DNA of 64,000 nucleotides from Thermophagus sp052400625 (GCA_052400625.1 JBQTGH010000010.1), one strand, 5' to 3'. Shown: positions 8,353-18,060, numbered from the stretch's first letter. Translations and numbers: made by a program. The notes: generated by a model from the letters alone, not told the origin.

Positions 8353-8528
8353 TTTTGTTGGGGTTGTTTGAGAGTGTTGCATGCCAATGTATTCAGTTAT
8401 TATGGAAGTTACTATCAGTGATGTTTTGAATTAAAAGTCTGGTATCTCCGATTGAATTCTTCCTGCTGACATTAAAAGGACAAAAGAAAAAGAAAAAAGA
8501 AAGCTGTGAATTTGGGTGGTATGGGAGT

Positions 8529-8613
8529 CTGTCAAGGTTTTTGCAAAAAAAAGGTACTGAAGAAGTATTAAGTATCTGGCATTTGCAAAACCCGGAGGGC
8601 TTGACCTTGACAG
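8529..8613. repeat. Inverted repeat, 10-bp arms
   Basis: CTGTCAAGGT at 8529-8538 is the exact reverse complement of ACCTTGACAG at 8604-8613. Inside it TTGCAAA at 8541-8547 faces TTTGCAA at 8582-8588, giving a broken long hairpin of about 85 nt. No coding content. Confidence 0.7.
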
Positions 8614-8960
8614 GCTATTGCGGGATGGGTGTGGGAATACCGCCCTAACTTTGCGATTTTTTTTATTTTTTGCGAGTGTTTTTGGCTTTTATCTCGCAAT
8701 CTGACATTATTCGCCTATACATAATTTTAATTAGATGGCAAAGAAATAGGTGTCTTTGTTTTTCCAGAGCTTTTTTGGAAAAGGGACCTGCAATGTTGTA
8801 TAATCTGTTAGAGATAAACGAATGTACCTTCCTGGGGACGATAATGACGTGGGAAAGGTGTACCCGGATAAGTGAAATGCGTGGAGAGAAAAGGCAGTTG
8901 TGCGAACAAATAAAAGTTTGTTGATGGGGTAATGATATATTCTGATGAGGTTGGGAATTG

Positions 8961-9083
8961 AGCACTACTGCAGGGGGATTTCTGGGCTTTTGGACCGGGA
9001 TGCATGGCCAGGGTGCATGAAGCCGAAGAGAAACGAAGGTGGAATGCAAACTAGCCAGGGAGAACGGGGCAAGTGCCCCCGGA
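8961..9083 (+). repeat. Diverged direct repeat, copy 1
   Basis: This segment of about 120 bp (AGCACTACTG...GCCCCCGGA) aligns by eye over its whole length with 9340-9463, sharing blocks such as CATGGCCAGG, GGAATGCAAAC and CAGGGAG. Copies differ at many positions, so the duplication is old or both are members of a repeat family. Confidence 0.75.
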
Positions 9084-9339
9084 ATAATGGGTGTTTAAAG
9101 GGGATTACACCTTTTTCATACCGCTTTTGGGGTGGCGGGGAAATGTGGTTTAACGAGCCGGGATTTTACGAATAATGAACCAACCCACTGCGTATGTGGA
9201 TGGTCCTTCCGGGGTTATGATGACGCGGCAAAAAGGGGGCGGATGGTTCTTGGAAGACGGGCGGGGAAAAACAGCTGTGCGGACTATTGCAAAGGTGTGT
9301 TCTGAAAGTAAAACAGAAATGAGTGTTGCTGAGGATTGT

Positions 9340-9463
9340 AGCACTGCTGCTGCGGGGTGCCCAGGGCTATTGGTACGGGATACATGGCCAGGTAGCATGG
9401 AGCCGGAGCGAAGCGGAAGAGGAATGCAAACCGGACAGGGAGCCCGGGCTAAATGCCCCGGAC
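9340..9463 (+). repeat. Diverged direct repeat, copy 2
   Basis: Second copy of the segment at 8961-9083. Both copies are followed by a similar GGTGGCGGGGAAA motif (near 9130 and 9514), so the repeat unit may extend beyond the aligned part. Confidence 0.75.
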
Positions 9464-9897
9464 ACAAGGAGATGTTGAAAGTCTGGTAGCTCCCTTTTTG
9501 CCGCACTGCTAAAGGGTGGCGGGGAAAAGGGGCCTTCAGGCCGGCTCCCTTTTTTGCTCAAAAGCGGGAAGGAATGTGGCTATAACACATAATGGACTTA
9601 TGGGACAGCTTTGGTTAGCTGATGAGGTTTGAGTTGGTGAACAGGTGAGTTCATGAGTAGGGGTGGTTTTTGATGATAGATAATTGCGGGTTGGGAGATA
9701 ATTGAGGATTGGCTAAAGTGAAAATGTGCGATTGGGTGCTCGGCTTTGCCGCTTTGTTTACAAAGAAATCGCACGCCCTGGGGTGAAATAGATGCGGGGC
9801 TGTTCCTATAAGAACGCGTTATGTTTTTATAGCTTGGGGGTGGTTCCGGGGGACGCATTTTTGATGGAGGGTTGGGTGGCTCTTTGGCAAAAGGGAT

Positions 9898-9938
9898 TGG
9901 CGGATCGGAATCCGCCAGACCTGTTGGCAATGTGCCAA
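9898..9938. repeat. Two adjacent short hairpins
   Basis: TGGCGGAT/ATCCGCCA (9898-9905 and 9910-9917, loop of 4) and TTGGCA/TGCCAA (9924-9929 and 9933-9938, loop of 3) lie 6 nt apart. They have the look of REP-type palindromic units. Confidence 0.7.
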
Positions 9939-10068
9939 TGCGGGGAGGTTTAAAAATGTGGCACTCCGAAACCACTGCGGGTGGATGCGGGGAAGGGGGC
10001 AAAAAGACCGGGCGAGCCCCGAAGTGGCAGGCCTTGTTGTAATGTAGTAACAAGGGCTGAAAGTGCTG

Positions 10069-10112
10069 CGGGCGAAAGGGAATTCGCCCGACCTAAACAT
10101 GGAATTCGCCCG
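10069..10112. repeat. Hairpin and 12-bp direct repeat
   Basis: CGGGCGAA at 10069-10076 pairs with TTCGCCCG at 10083-10090. The block GGAATTCGCCCG at 10079-10090 is repeated exactly at 10101-10112. Confidence 0.75.
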
Positions 10113-10532
10113 TCCTGAGGGGTGGGGATTTTTGCCGCCTGGATGACAAAGGAGCAAAAAAGGGAGCCGGCCTGAAGGCTGAATTTTGTGGGGAAAGGTT
10201 ATTTCGGAAGCGTAATGGATTTTTTCTTATAGAGATAACCTGACGGATATGGTATAATGACTTAATTTCCGAAGAATTCACATGAATTGATAATTGTACT
10301 CTTTTGTTTTGCTGGTTTTACAAAACAGCTATTTAGAATTAAGATGGGATGAAGCTTTTTTGTGATTGTTATTGGATTTTTTAACCGAATTGAACAGATG
10401 AGCTTAAAGAGTGTACGATTGAGGGACTGTTTATATGTGTTATACGTTTATTTTGGAATGTCTGAATAATGTGACTATTGAAGAATAGAGTTATTGAAGT
10501 TTCAAATGTTTAAATAAAATACGAAAAGATTT

Positions 10533-11849
10533 ATGGACATTACAAAATTAGCGTTGACACCTCCAATGGGATGGAATAGTTGGGATTGTTTCAGTGTAAG
10601 TGTAACAGAAGAAGAAGTAAAACAAAATGCAGATTTTGTGGCCCGTCATCTGAAAAAGTTTGGGTGGGAATATATTGTAGTTGATCTGGCCTGGTTTGCG
10701 CCGGGAGCAACACATGAGACCTATAAGCAATTAAACATTCCACAACTTATAGATGAGTACGGTCGCTTGATTCCGGATCCTGAAAAATTTCCTTCTTCAG
10801 CAAATGGAAATGGGTTTAAACCACTTGCTGATTATGTGCATGGCCTGGGGTTGAAATTTGGGATTCACATCATGAGAGGAATCCCTGTTCAGGCTGTTGA
10901 TGCTAAAACACCTGTAAAAGGAACTGACTTAACCGCAGATCAGGTATCTTATAATCGTGAAAGCTGTCCCTGGTACAATAGTTTGAGAACGCTCAATTTT
11001 GCTGAAAAAGGAGCGCAGGAGTATTATAATTCTATTTTTGAATTATATGCATCATGGGGAGTAGATTATATCAAAGCTGATGATATGAATTCCTGGCATG
11101 AAGTACAGAATAGTGACGGTTCACCTACAGGGGAGGGATCTCCTTACCGCATTGATGATATTGAAGGAGTGCACCGTGCTATAGAGAACTGCGGGCGGCC
11201 GATGGTGTTGAGCCTTTCTCCTGGAGGACCGGAAACAACCAATATCCGCCATTTACGTGAACATTCCAATTTGTGGCGGATTTCTGCTGATTTTTGGGAT
11301 GAGTGGGGCTCTCTGAAGAAACAAATGGAGCGTTGTGCTGTGTGGGCTCCATTTTCTACCCCGGGACATTGGCCGGATGCTGATATGTTGCCTTTGGGTT
11401 ACATGCCGCGAGGAGAGTCAGGCGGACAGGACAGAAATACCAATTTTAATCAAGATGAGCAGGTTACATTGATCACGCTCTGGGCTATGTTTAAGTCCCC
11501 TCTTATGTTTGGCGGACATCTGCCTAAGTGTGATGATTTTACTATTTCTTTGCTGACCAATCAGGATGTGATCGATATTAATCAACACTCAAAGAACAAC
11601 CGGGAGCTTTACAGAAATGGAGAAACAGTCATGTGGACTGCTGATGATGAAAAATCGGATGCCAGATATATAGCTGTGTTTAATATTTCGGATGAAAAAA
11701 GAGCAGTAAATACAGATCTAAAATCTCTTATGAATCTGGAAGGTGTAAAAGCCACAGATTTGTGGAGTAAGGAGGGTCTGGGTCAGTGTGTTGGAAATCT
11801 GACGCTTGATATTGAGCCCCATGGGGTAAGGCTCGTAAAACTTTCTTAG
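10533..11849 (+). CDS. GH27 family alpha-galactosidase-type enzyme
   Basis: The 438-residue product opens with LALTPPMGWNSWDCF, the signature N-terminus of the GH27 (alpha/beta)8 barrel. The nucleophile is Asp183 in the strand end YIKADD and the acid/base is Asp253 in WRISADFW, by family pattern. A short beta-sandwich C-terminal domain follows (about 345-438). There is no signal peptide, so it should act in the cytoplasm on imported oligosaccharides, unlike nearly all other enzymes of the locus. GH27 includes alpha-galactosidases, alpha-N-acetylgalactosaminidases and beta-L-arabinopyranosidases; the sequence does not decide between them. It is the first gene of the polysaccharide locus and ends at a strong terminator. 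Confidence 0.92.
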   Translation: MDITKLALTPPMGWNSWDCFSVSVTEEEVKQNADFVARHLKKFGWEYIVVDLAWFAPGATHETYKQLNIPQLIDEYGRLIPDPEKFPSSANGNGFKPLADYVHGLGLKFGIHIMRGIPVQAVDAKTPVKGTDLTADQVSYNRESCPWYNSLRTLNFAEKGAQEYYNSIFELYASWGVDYIKADDMNSWHEVQNSDGSPTGEGSPYRIDDIEGVHRAIENCGRPMVLSLSPGGPETTNIRHLREHSNLWRISADFWDEWGSLKKQMERCAVWAPFSTPGHWPDADMLPLGYMPRGESGGQDRNTNFNQDEQVTLITLWAMFKSPLMFGGHLPKCDDFTISLLTNQDVIDINQHSKNNRELYRNGETVMWTADDEKSDARYIAVFNISDEKRAVNTDLKSLMNLEGVKATDLWSKEGLGQCVGNLTLDIEPHGVRLVKLS

Positions 11850-11860
11850 GGCGAGAGACG

Positions 11861-11905
11861 GGAGAAAAGCCCGGTTTATGGATTTTCCGGGCTTTCTCCT
11901 TTTTT
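11861..11905 (+). terminator. Intrinsic terminator after the GH27 gene
   Basis: GGAGAAAAGCCCGG (11861-11874) pairs with CCGGGCTTTCTCC (11887-11899), followed by six T. It separates the GH27 gene from the downstream sulfatase. Confidence 0.9.
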
Positions 11906-11997
11906 AAGCTTATGGTAATAATTAAGCGAATTGATATTTTTACTGTATATCCATTATTTTTTGACGATCATTCATTTGTGTGAGAAAATTCAGTTGT

Positions 11998-13590
11998 ATG
12001 AAGAGCACAGAAGTAACGAACATATTAATCGTAGGCTTAATATTCGCTTTAGCAACAGGTTGTGGAATTCAATCTGAAAAAAAGACCAGTGAAAGACCTA
12101 ATATTCTTTTTTGTTTGGCAGATGATGTTTCTTATCCTCACATGGGTGCTTATGGATGCGACTGGGTAAAAACACCTAATTTTGACAGAGTTGCCGATCA
12201 GGGCTTGCTTTTTACTAACGCTTATACCCCTAATGCCAAATGTGCCCCGTCGCGTGCCGCCATTCTTACAGGTCGCAATAGCTGGCAGTTGAAAGAGGCA
12301 GCCAATCACTTTTGTTATTTTCCTGAAGAGTTTAAAACTTATGCAGAGGTGCTGTCGGAAAATGACTATTTTGTCGGATCTACCGGTAAAAAATGGGCCC
12401 CCGGCGACCCAGGTACTATTGATGGTAAAAAACGCCGGTTAGCTGGAAAAGGGTGGGATGCTCAAAAGCTAACTCCTCCTACTACTGAAATATCAAATAA
12501 TGATTACGCTGCAAACTTCAAGGATTTTTTAGACCAGAAACCATCAAATCAACCTTTCTGTTTTTGGTATGGTAGTTTGGAACCTCATCGAGCCTATGAA
12601 TTTGAGTCGTCAATGAAAGCAGGTGACTGGTTTAAAAATCAATTTCCTCAAATCCCTCCTTTCTGGCCTGAGTCAGATTCGGTACGAACCGATATGATGG
12701 ATTATGCTCTGGAACTCTATCATTTTGACAAGCACCTGGGGCAGATGCTTGATCACCTTGAAGCGACAGGAATGCTTGATAATACTCTTGTTGTGGTTAC
12801 TGCTGATAATGGAATGCCTTTCCCCAGAGTGAAAGGGCAGGTCTATGAATTTTCTAATCATTTACCATTGGCTGTTATGTGGGGTAAAGGGATAAAGAAT
12901 CCCGGAAAAATAATAGAGGATTATGTCAGTTTTATTGATTTTGCACCCACTTTTCTGGAACTGGCCAATGTTGATGTGGATGAATCAGGAATGAAACCTG
13001 TAACAGGCAAAAGTCTGGCGCCACTATTTGCTGCTGACTTGTCTGAATCCAGGGTTCCGCACCGCGAATATGTATTACTGGGAAAGGAAAGGCATGATAT
13101 AGGCAGACCGGATGATGTTGGTTATCCTGTAAGGGGAATTGTAAAAGATGGGTTTCTTTATCTTAAGAATTTTAAGACGGATAGATGGCCTGCCGGTAAT
13201 CCCGAGACAGGTTATCCCAATGTAGATGCGAGTCCGACAAAAACTCAGGTTTTGAAAACTCTCTTTATTCCTGAACAGAAATACTACTGGGAATGGAGTT
13301 TTGGAAAACGGGAAGAGGAAGAGTTATATAACATCGAAGAGGATCCTTATTGTATTAACAACCTGATAGGAGATGAAGCATTTGTTTCAAAACATAAAGA
13401 ACTTCAGGTTTTACTTGTTTCTGAGTTAAAAAAACAAAATGATCCCAGAGTTTTAGGGGAAGGTCATGTTTTTGATGAATATCCCTATGCCGGAAAAGAT
13501 AAGGATTATTATAACAGACGAAAAAACGGGGAAGATATTGAAGCCGGCTGGCTGAATAAATCAGACAGGAACTATGTGCCTGCGTATTGA
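11998..13590 (+). CDS. S1 sulfatase, lipoprotein, sulfamidase-like
   Basis: Formylglycine-dependent sulfatase. The active-site Cys82 lies in CAPSRAAILTGR, and the metal-binding start PNILFCLADD and the late TADNGMPFP motif are present. The N-terminus has a hydrophobic stretch ending in ATGCG, a lipobox, so the enzyme should be membrane-anchored outside the cytoplasm. The usual GKWH block is replaced by GKKWAPG, and the region WYGSLEPHR resembles the heparan N-sulfatase-like S1 branch, so the subfamily is tentative. I prefer ATG 11998 over GTG 11980, which only adds six residues before the signal peptide. About 530 residues is normal. It probably removes sulfate from the polymer or its oligosaccharides. 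Confidence 0.9.
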   Translation: MKSTEVTNILIVGLIFALATGCGIQSEKKTSERPNILFCLADDVSYPHMGAYGCDWVKTPNFDRVADQGLLFTNAYTPNAKCAPSRAAILTGRNSWQLKEAANHFCYFPEEFKTYAEVLSENDYFVGSTGKKWAPGDPGTIDGKKRRLAGKGWDAQKLTPPTTEISNNDYAANFKDFLDQKPSNQPFCFWYGSLEPHRAYEFESSMKAGDWFKNQFPQIPPFWPESDSVRTDMMDYALELYHFDKHLGQMLDHLEATGMLDNTLVVVTADNGMPFPRVKGQVYEFSNHLPLAVMWGKGIKNPGKIIEDYVSFIDFAPTFLELANVDVDESGMKPVTGKSLAPLFAADLSESRVPHREYVLLGKERHDIGRPDDVGYPVRGIVKDGFLYLKNFKTDRWPAGNPETGYPNVDASPTKTQVLKTLFIPEQKYYWEWSFGKREEEELYNIEEDPYCINNLIGDEAFVSKHKELQVLLVSELKKQNDPRVLGEGHVFDEYPYAGKDKDYYNRRKNGEDIEAGWLNKSDRNYVPAY

Positions 13591-13690
13591 TTTTTTATTG
13601 TTGCATTTTTGCAAACAAACTAGAATTCTTCCTTTGTTGAATTGAGTTTAATAATTCTTTATTTAAATGCAATTATTGAGAATGCTTTTT

Positions 13691-13713
13691 ACCTAAACGT
13701 TTACCTGACGTTT
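13691..13713 (+). promoter_or_regulatory. Possible operator repeat upstream of GH49-like gene
   Basis: Two direct repeats, ACCTAAACGTTT and ACCTGACGTTT, lie end to end; the first contains the perfect palindrome TAAACGTTTA (13694-13703). They sit about 110 bp before the start at 13825. The form resembles a LacI-type half-site, but no such regulator is in the window. Weak evidence. Confidence 0.3.
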
Positions 13714-13824
13714 GCAGGAATACTATTAAAAACGGGTTGTTCAGGTTTTATGTAAAATGAAAATTTAATTTTTTTTAATCAAATGCTGAAAAATTCACAG
13801 TGTTTTTTCTGGCACTAAAAAAAG

Positions 13825-15315
13825 ATGACCATGAAGATTTCTATATTACTTGTGTTTGCGGTTTGTTTTTTCTTTTCCTGCAAAGCAGAAGAACATCTTG
13901 AAGGAGTTCCCCGTTCTGATATTTATTCTGTAAGTCTGGTTGAAAACGGGGCTGAAAAGCAGCTTGAAGTTTTTCATAACAGGTGTAATAAATACGACCC
14001 GACCGATCCTGGTTCCGATCCGAAGGATAAAGGGCCCCTGTCATTGTATGCAGAACACTCCGTTGATTGGAGCAGTTTTACCGCAGATAAAGAAGTGGAA
14101 GTAGTGGTTGAGGTGCTTGACACTTCGAAAGTCCGACTGGATAATGTTGATTACCGCGTTCTGCCTTCCCGAAAACAAGTTATTGCTAAAAGAGTTAGTG
14201 GTACGAATAAATTAAAGTTTACACTGCCGGGGCCGGGGCAGTACTCTGTTGAAATTGGAAGTGAAGAGGAGTGGAAGCATGCACTTGTACTTTTTGCGAA
14301 TCCCCCGGAAACAGTCATCCCTGATTTTGATAAAGGAAAATGGCTAATGATAAAAGGTGCTGATCATAGTTTGGATTCAGAGACCGGGGGGTATGATGCC
14401 ATTTGGTTTGGACCCGGAGTGCATGACATTGGTGTCTTTAACGTACCAGCCAATATTAAACAGATATATATCCATCAAGATGCCTGGGTATATGGTGCTT
14501 TTATTATGGATGGAAAGGATAGGTCGAATGTTAAAATATTTGGGAGAGGAGTCCTTTCCGGAGCACGTCTTCATTTAAGGGAATCTCATTCTGTTGAAGC
14601 TATAAATGATGCAGATGGTATAACGGTAAAGGGCATTACGATTGCTGACTACGTGCATTTTGCCATACGTCTTCTTGGACAAAATAACCGGGTTGAGTGG
14701 ACAAAGATTGTCGGGGGTTGGATATACAATTGTGATGGAATTGCAGCTTATGCCGGATCAAAAATCAGTAACTGTTTTATTTGGGCCAATGACGATAATA
14801 TCAAGCTTTATGATGACAACATAACTGTCGATAAGGTGGTTTGCTGGAATCTTAATAACGGAGCTGTTTTCCAATTGAGTTGGGGCGGATTTACCAGTAG
14901 CAATGTTACCGTTCGAAATGTGGATGTTATCCGTACTGATTATTCCGGGGAAGGAATGAACCATGGCATTGTTAATTGCAGAAAAGGTATTGGAGGTAAT
15001 CATCGTAATTTTCTTTTTGAAAATGTTACCGTTGAAACTCCAACAAACATTGTCATTAATATCGCACCCGAAGGAAGGTCTCATCCTATTGAAAATTTTG
15101 TATTTCGCAACTGGAATGTCAGGATGAACATGAAAAAGGGGATAAAGAACAAGCTTGTAGGGATAAGTAAAAGTAGCCAAATTGAAAATTTCAGTTTTTC
15201 CAATTTTGTTATCAACGGAACTTGTATTGATGAGAACAACGATTCACGGTTTTTTGAAACAAGGCGGGTGAAAAATATTTCTTTTGGTTGTTCTGATGTT
15301 GCTCAGGGGGATTGA
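13825..15315 (+). CDS. GH49-like beta-helix glycoside hydrolase, lipoprotein
   Basis: A 496-residue protein with a lipobox-type signal (FFFSCKA). The N-terminal third (about 30-165) looks like the Ig-like domain of GH49 enzymes and ends in LVLFANPPETVIP; the rest is a right-handed beta-helix (WFGPGVHDIG, WVYGAFI, IFGRGVLSG, FQLSWGG). The putative catalytic aspartates are Asp304 (NCDG) and the pair Asp323-Asp324 (ANDDNIK), matching the spacing of the dextranase-type GH49 triad. The GHG and RIK motifs of GH28 are absent, which argues against polygalacturonase. Known GH49 members cut alpha-glucans by inversion, but the sulfatase-rich context makes another substrate likely. An alternative start is ATG 13831. 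Confidence 0.75.
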   Translation: MTMKISILLVFAVCFFFSCKAEEHLEGVPRSDIYSVSLVENGAEKQLEVFHNRCNKYDPTDPGSDPKDKGPLSLYAEHSVDWSSFTADKEVEVVVEVLDTSKVRLDNVDYRVLPSRKQVIAKRVSGTNKLKFTLPGPGQYSVEIGSEEEWKHALVLFANPPETVIPDFDKGKWLMIKGADHSLDSETGGYDAIWFGPGVHDIGVFNVPANIKQIYIHQDAWVYGAFIMDGKDRSNVKIFGRGVLSGARLHLRESHSVEAINDADGITVKGITIADYVHFAIRLLGQNNRVEWTKIVGGWIYNCDGIAAYAGSKISNCFIWANDDNIKLYDDNITVDKVVCWNLNNGAVFQLSWGGFTSSNVTVRNVDVIRTDYSGEGMNHGIVNCRKGIGGNHRNFLFENVTVETPTNIVINIAPEGRSHPIENFVFRNWNVRMNMKKGIKNKLVGISKSSQIENFSFSNFVINGTCIDENNDSRFFETRRVKNISFGCSDVAQGD

Positions 15316-15583
15316 TTATTCGATATCAGGAAAAGTGCCCCTTTTGAACCTGCCGAATTGGCTATAAACAGGTATTACAATCATGCCCGGATTCAAAACC
15401 GTTTTTGAACTTGAGGTACTAAATAAAAATTACACTTTTGGGTGTTGTTTCCTGGTTTTTTGAGCAATTTCATTATCGCAATGGCTTTTCGTGTAACGCT
15501 TGCTTTGATGAAAGAACAACATTAAAAACAATCAGTTAGTCCTTTTTTAATCTCTTCATTTCAGAAGAGTAATTTTGAATTTA

Positions 15584-16768
15584 ATGATTATGCAAACAAG
15601 AAGAGGTTTTATCAGGAAAGTCGCCTTGTCGGCATCGGCCTTGATGGCTGGAAATTTCAAGGGATATGCAGCGGGTCATTCATTTCAGGATGAACGGGGT
15701 CATTATCTTTCAACAGGGAAGGAGTGGCGAAACAAACAATCGGGCATGAGCTATCGCCTGCTTGGGCGAACCGGAATGATGGTGTCGGAAATGGTGATTG
15801 GTGGTGGTGGTTTAAATCCCGACAAATATAAATATATTGGTGCTGCTATCGAAAAAGGAGTTAATTATGTGGATACTGCTTCCCGGTATGGGCGAGGAAG
15901 AAGTGAGCAGGGCGTTCGGGAAGTATTAAAGATGGCCGGAAGAGAAAAACTGTTTGTTTCTACTAAGATAAGTTCTTATTTACCTTTCATAGATCAGCTC
16001 ACACGGGATCTATTTAATGAATTACCCCCTTCGAAACAGAAATCTCTTCTGAATGAAGCCCGCCAGTTGATCGTGGACAGAGGGGTTGACCGATCCGGTT
16101 ATTATTATAAATTTTTTCCTACCCAGGATAAAGAATTCCCGGATGGTTATCTTACGTACGTTATTCGCAAAAATTACGGAAACACCAGAAAGTGGAAAAA
16201 TGAAATTAAAAAGGAGTTAAGAAAAACAGTCGAACAAAGTCTGATCAAATTGGATACAGATTATATTGATGTTTTGCATTGCCCTCATGGTGTCCGGGTA
16301 CCTGAAGAAATGGATGATGAAGTATTGTCGGAAATGTTTGAGGATCTAAAGAAAGAAGGTAAAATTCGTTTTTTCGGTGTTTCTATTCATTCTGATGTTC
16401 CGGGAAACCTGATGAAGGCTGCGGATTCCGGTGTTTATGATATGGCCATGGTTGCCTACAATATAGTTAATCAGGGGAGTGTGGATGTTCCATTAAGAAA
16501 AGCCTGTGAGAGTGGTCTCGGGATTATTGCCATGAAAGCTGCTTCTGCAGTTTTTCCTCCTCACGATTCATTAAAGCCCGTTCCTCAATGGCGCATTGAT
16601 AAACTAAATCATGCTATTCCCGGAGATATGAAACTTCAGTTGAAGGCTTACTTGTGGGTTCTTCAAAATCCTCATGTCTCAGGAGTTATTTCTGCTTTCA
16701 GAAATGAGGAGATGATTCATGAAAATCTGTCTGTTGTAGGGCAAAAAATAAATTTGAAGAGATTGTGA
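15584..16768 (+). CDS. Tat-exported aldo/keto reductase
   Basis: The N-terminus MQTRRGFIRKVALSASALMAG (reached from ATG 15584 or 15590) is a twin-arginine signal, so a folded enzyme, perhaps with cofactor bound, goes to the periplasm. The AKR fold follows, starting MSYRLLGRTG. The tetrad can be placed as Asp97 and Tyr102 (DTASRYG), Lys128 (STKI) and His232 (LHCPHG). The C-terminus lacks the ferredoxin-like Cys cluster of some AKRs. It would oxidise or reduce a sugar or sugar derivative with NAD(P). Its place between sulfatases and a Kelch protein suggests a role in handling an unusual or oxidised sugar of the polysaccharide. An upstream TTG (15575) is a weaker start. Confidence 0.85.
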   Translation: MIMQTRRGFIRKVALSASALMAGNFKGYAAGHSFQDERGHYLSTGKEWRNKQSGMSYRLLGRTGMMVSEMVIGGGGLNPDKYKYIGAAIEKGVNYVDTASRYGRGRSEQGVREVLKMAGREKLFVSTKISSYLPFIDQLTRDLFNELPPSKQKSLLNEARQLIVDRGVDRSGYYYKFFPTQDKEFPDGYLTYVIRKNYGNTRKWKNEIKKELRKTVEQSLIKLDTDYIDVLHCPHGVRVPEEMDDEVLSEMFEDLKKEGKIRFFGVSIHSDVPGNLMKAADSGVYDMAMVAYNIVNQGSVDVPLRKACESGLGIIAMKAASAVFPPHDSLKPVPQWRIDKLNHAIPGDMKLQLKAYLWVLQNPHVSGVISAFRNEEMIHENLSVVGQKINLKRL

Positions 16769-17049
16769 CTGTGAGTGATAGTGTTTTGTTTAACAGTTGA
16801 TTATAGTGTGGTTGGCTTTTGAGTTTATTATATGCTGTACAATTGGAAGCAAAAAATGGACAGTAGAACATTTTGAGCAGGATTTCTTAGGTTATTTTTG
16901 ATTTTGTCAACTATTTTTAGATGGTTCATTCGATATAATATTTAGAATGTATCTCTCTATATGGATTTTGACTTAAAAGTGATTTAATAGGTAGTACAGA
17001 GAATAATTTTTGTAGGAAGTAATTATTCCTTCTGATTAAAATTCTTCCT

Positions 17050-18060
17050 ATGAAAAACATGCATTTTTATCTCCTTTTTATCTCAATTCTTGTTTCGGGA
17101 GGGAATGTGGTGGTCGCTCAGGATAATCTGCTTTCCGATTATCGTTGGAAAACAATTGATGCCACAGGAGAAGTTACCGGACGTCATGAAAATGCTTTTG
17201 TGGAATACAAGGGTAAATTTTATTTGATCGGAGGACGGGGGATAAATCCTGTGAATGTTTTTGATCCGGAGACGAACAGTTGGGAAGTGAAAAGTAAATC
17301 GCCCATGCAGATTCATCATTTTCAGGCAGTGGTTTACGGAGATGCCATTTATTTAATGGGGGCCATGTCCGGAGGGTATCCCGGTGAAAAACCGTTGGCG
17401 AATATTTGGATTTATTACCCGGAAACAGACGAATGGGAAAAGGGCCCCGAAATTCCTGAAAACAGACGCCGAGGGGGTGCGGGTACTGTGGTTTACAATG
17501 GGAAAATTTATATGGTCTGTGGTATTGAGTATGGTCATACCAGTGGGACCAACAATTATTTCGACAGTTTTGATCCCAAAACAGGGGAATGGGAGGTGCT
17601 TACCAAAGCGCCTCACATACGTGATCATTTCCCGGCCATTGTTGTGGATAGCAAGCTTTATTGCATCGGTGGCCGGAATACCAGTGTTCATTATCCGGAT
17701 AATTTCGGCGCTTTTTTTAATTCTACCGTACCTGAAATTGATGTTTATGATTTTAAAGAAAAAAAGTGGCATACTTTACCTGAATCCCTTCCGGTGCCAA
17801 CTGCCGCCGGAGGCTCAGTGAATATTGGGACTTATATTCTTTACATGGGAGGGGAAGGAAGGCAAAAACAAGCATACAACCAAACACAATGTCTTGATAT
17901 TTCCACAGGTCAATGGTCGCAGCTGTCACCCATGGTTACTGGTCGTCACGGAACCGGTGCAATAAACTATGAAGGTAAAATTTATAAAGCAGCCGGAAGC
18001 CCTAATAAAGGAGGAGGGAACTTAACTTCTATTGAAGTTTTTTCTATGGACAATGAATAG
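17050..18060 (+). CDS. Secreted Kelch-repeat beta-propeller protein
   Basis: The 336-residue product has a Sec signal peptide (cleavage after VVVAQ) and about six Kelch units of roughly 45-50 residues, each with the pattern YxGKFYLIGGRG...VFDPETNSWE. Examples are at about 50-95, 100-145, 155-200, 205-260 and 265-330. No extra domain or metal-ligand set marks it as a galactose oxidase. Kelch propellers of this size include N-acetylneuraminate epimerase-like proteins and glycan-binding proteins. In this locus a binding or sugar-modifying role in the periplasm or at the surface is the reasonable guess. No close operon partner: it starts 281 bp after the aldo/keto reductase gene. Confidence 0.8.
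   Translation: MKNMHFYLLFISILVSGGNVVVAQDNLLSDYRWKTIDATGEVTGRHENAFVEYKGKFYLIGGRGINPVNVFDPETNSWEVKSKSPMQIHHFQAVVYGDAIYLMGAMSGGYPGEKPLANIWIYYPETDEWEKGPEIPENRRRGGAGTVVYNGKIYMVCGIEYGHTSGTNNYFDSFDPKTGEWEVLTKAPHIRDHFPAIVVDSKLYCIGGRNTSVHYPDNFGAFFNSTVPEIDVYDFKEKKWHTLPESLPVPTAAGGSVNIGTYILYMGGEGRQKQAYNQTQCLDISTGQWSQLSPMVTGRHGTGAINYEGKIYKAAGSPNKGGGNLTSIEVFSMDNE

Larger units (their letters stand above)
9533..10178. repeat. Long-range inverted repeat, 27-bp arms
   Basis: The 27 bases at 9533-9559 are the exact reverse complement of 10152-10178, leaving 592 bp between the arms. Both arms contain GGCCGGCTCCC or its complement. The enclosed segment has no gene but holds the hairpins at 9898-9938 and 10069-10112. 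The arrangement resembles the ends of a small non-autonomous element. Confidence 0.85.
8360..10532. other. Gene-free, repeat-rich interval, about 2.2 kb
   Basis: Several open frames exist on both strands, but all overlap one another, are Pro/Arg/Gly- or Cys-rich, lack domains and run across the repeats, so I reject them. The interval is locally G-rich compared with its flanks. It holds a diverged direct repeat, a long-range 27-bp inverted repeat and several short hairpins, listed separately. It looks like a deposit of decayed mobile or REP-like sequence between the accessory region and the polysaccharide locus. Confidence 0.6.

Noticed and set aside
8670..9489. Several + and - frames of 65-128 codons in the repeat island
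   Set aside because: They overlap on both strands, run through the direct repeats and are Pro/Arg/Gly/Cys-rich without domains.
9598..10157. Long Pro/His-rich minus-strand frames
   Set aside because: They cross hairpins and the inverted-repeat region; the composition is that of antisense G-rich DNA, not of a protein.
13825..15315. Assignment of the beta-helix proteins to GH28 polygalacturonases
   Set aside because: The NTD/GHG/RIK set of GH28 is incomplete; the Ig-like N-terminal part and Asp-Gly...Asp-Asp spacing fit GH49 better.
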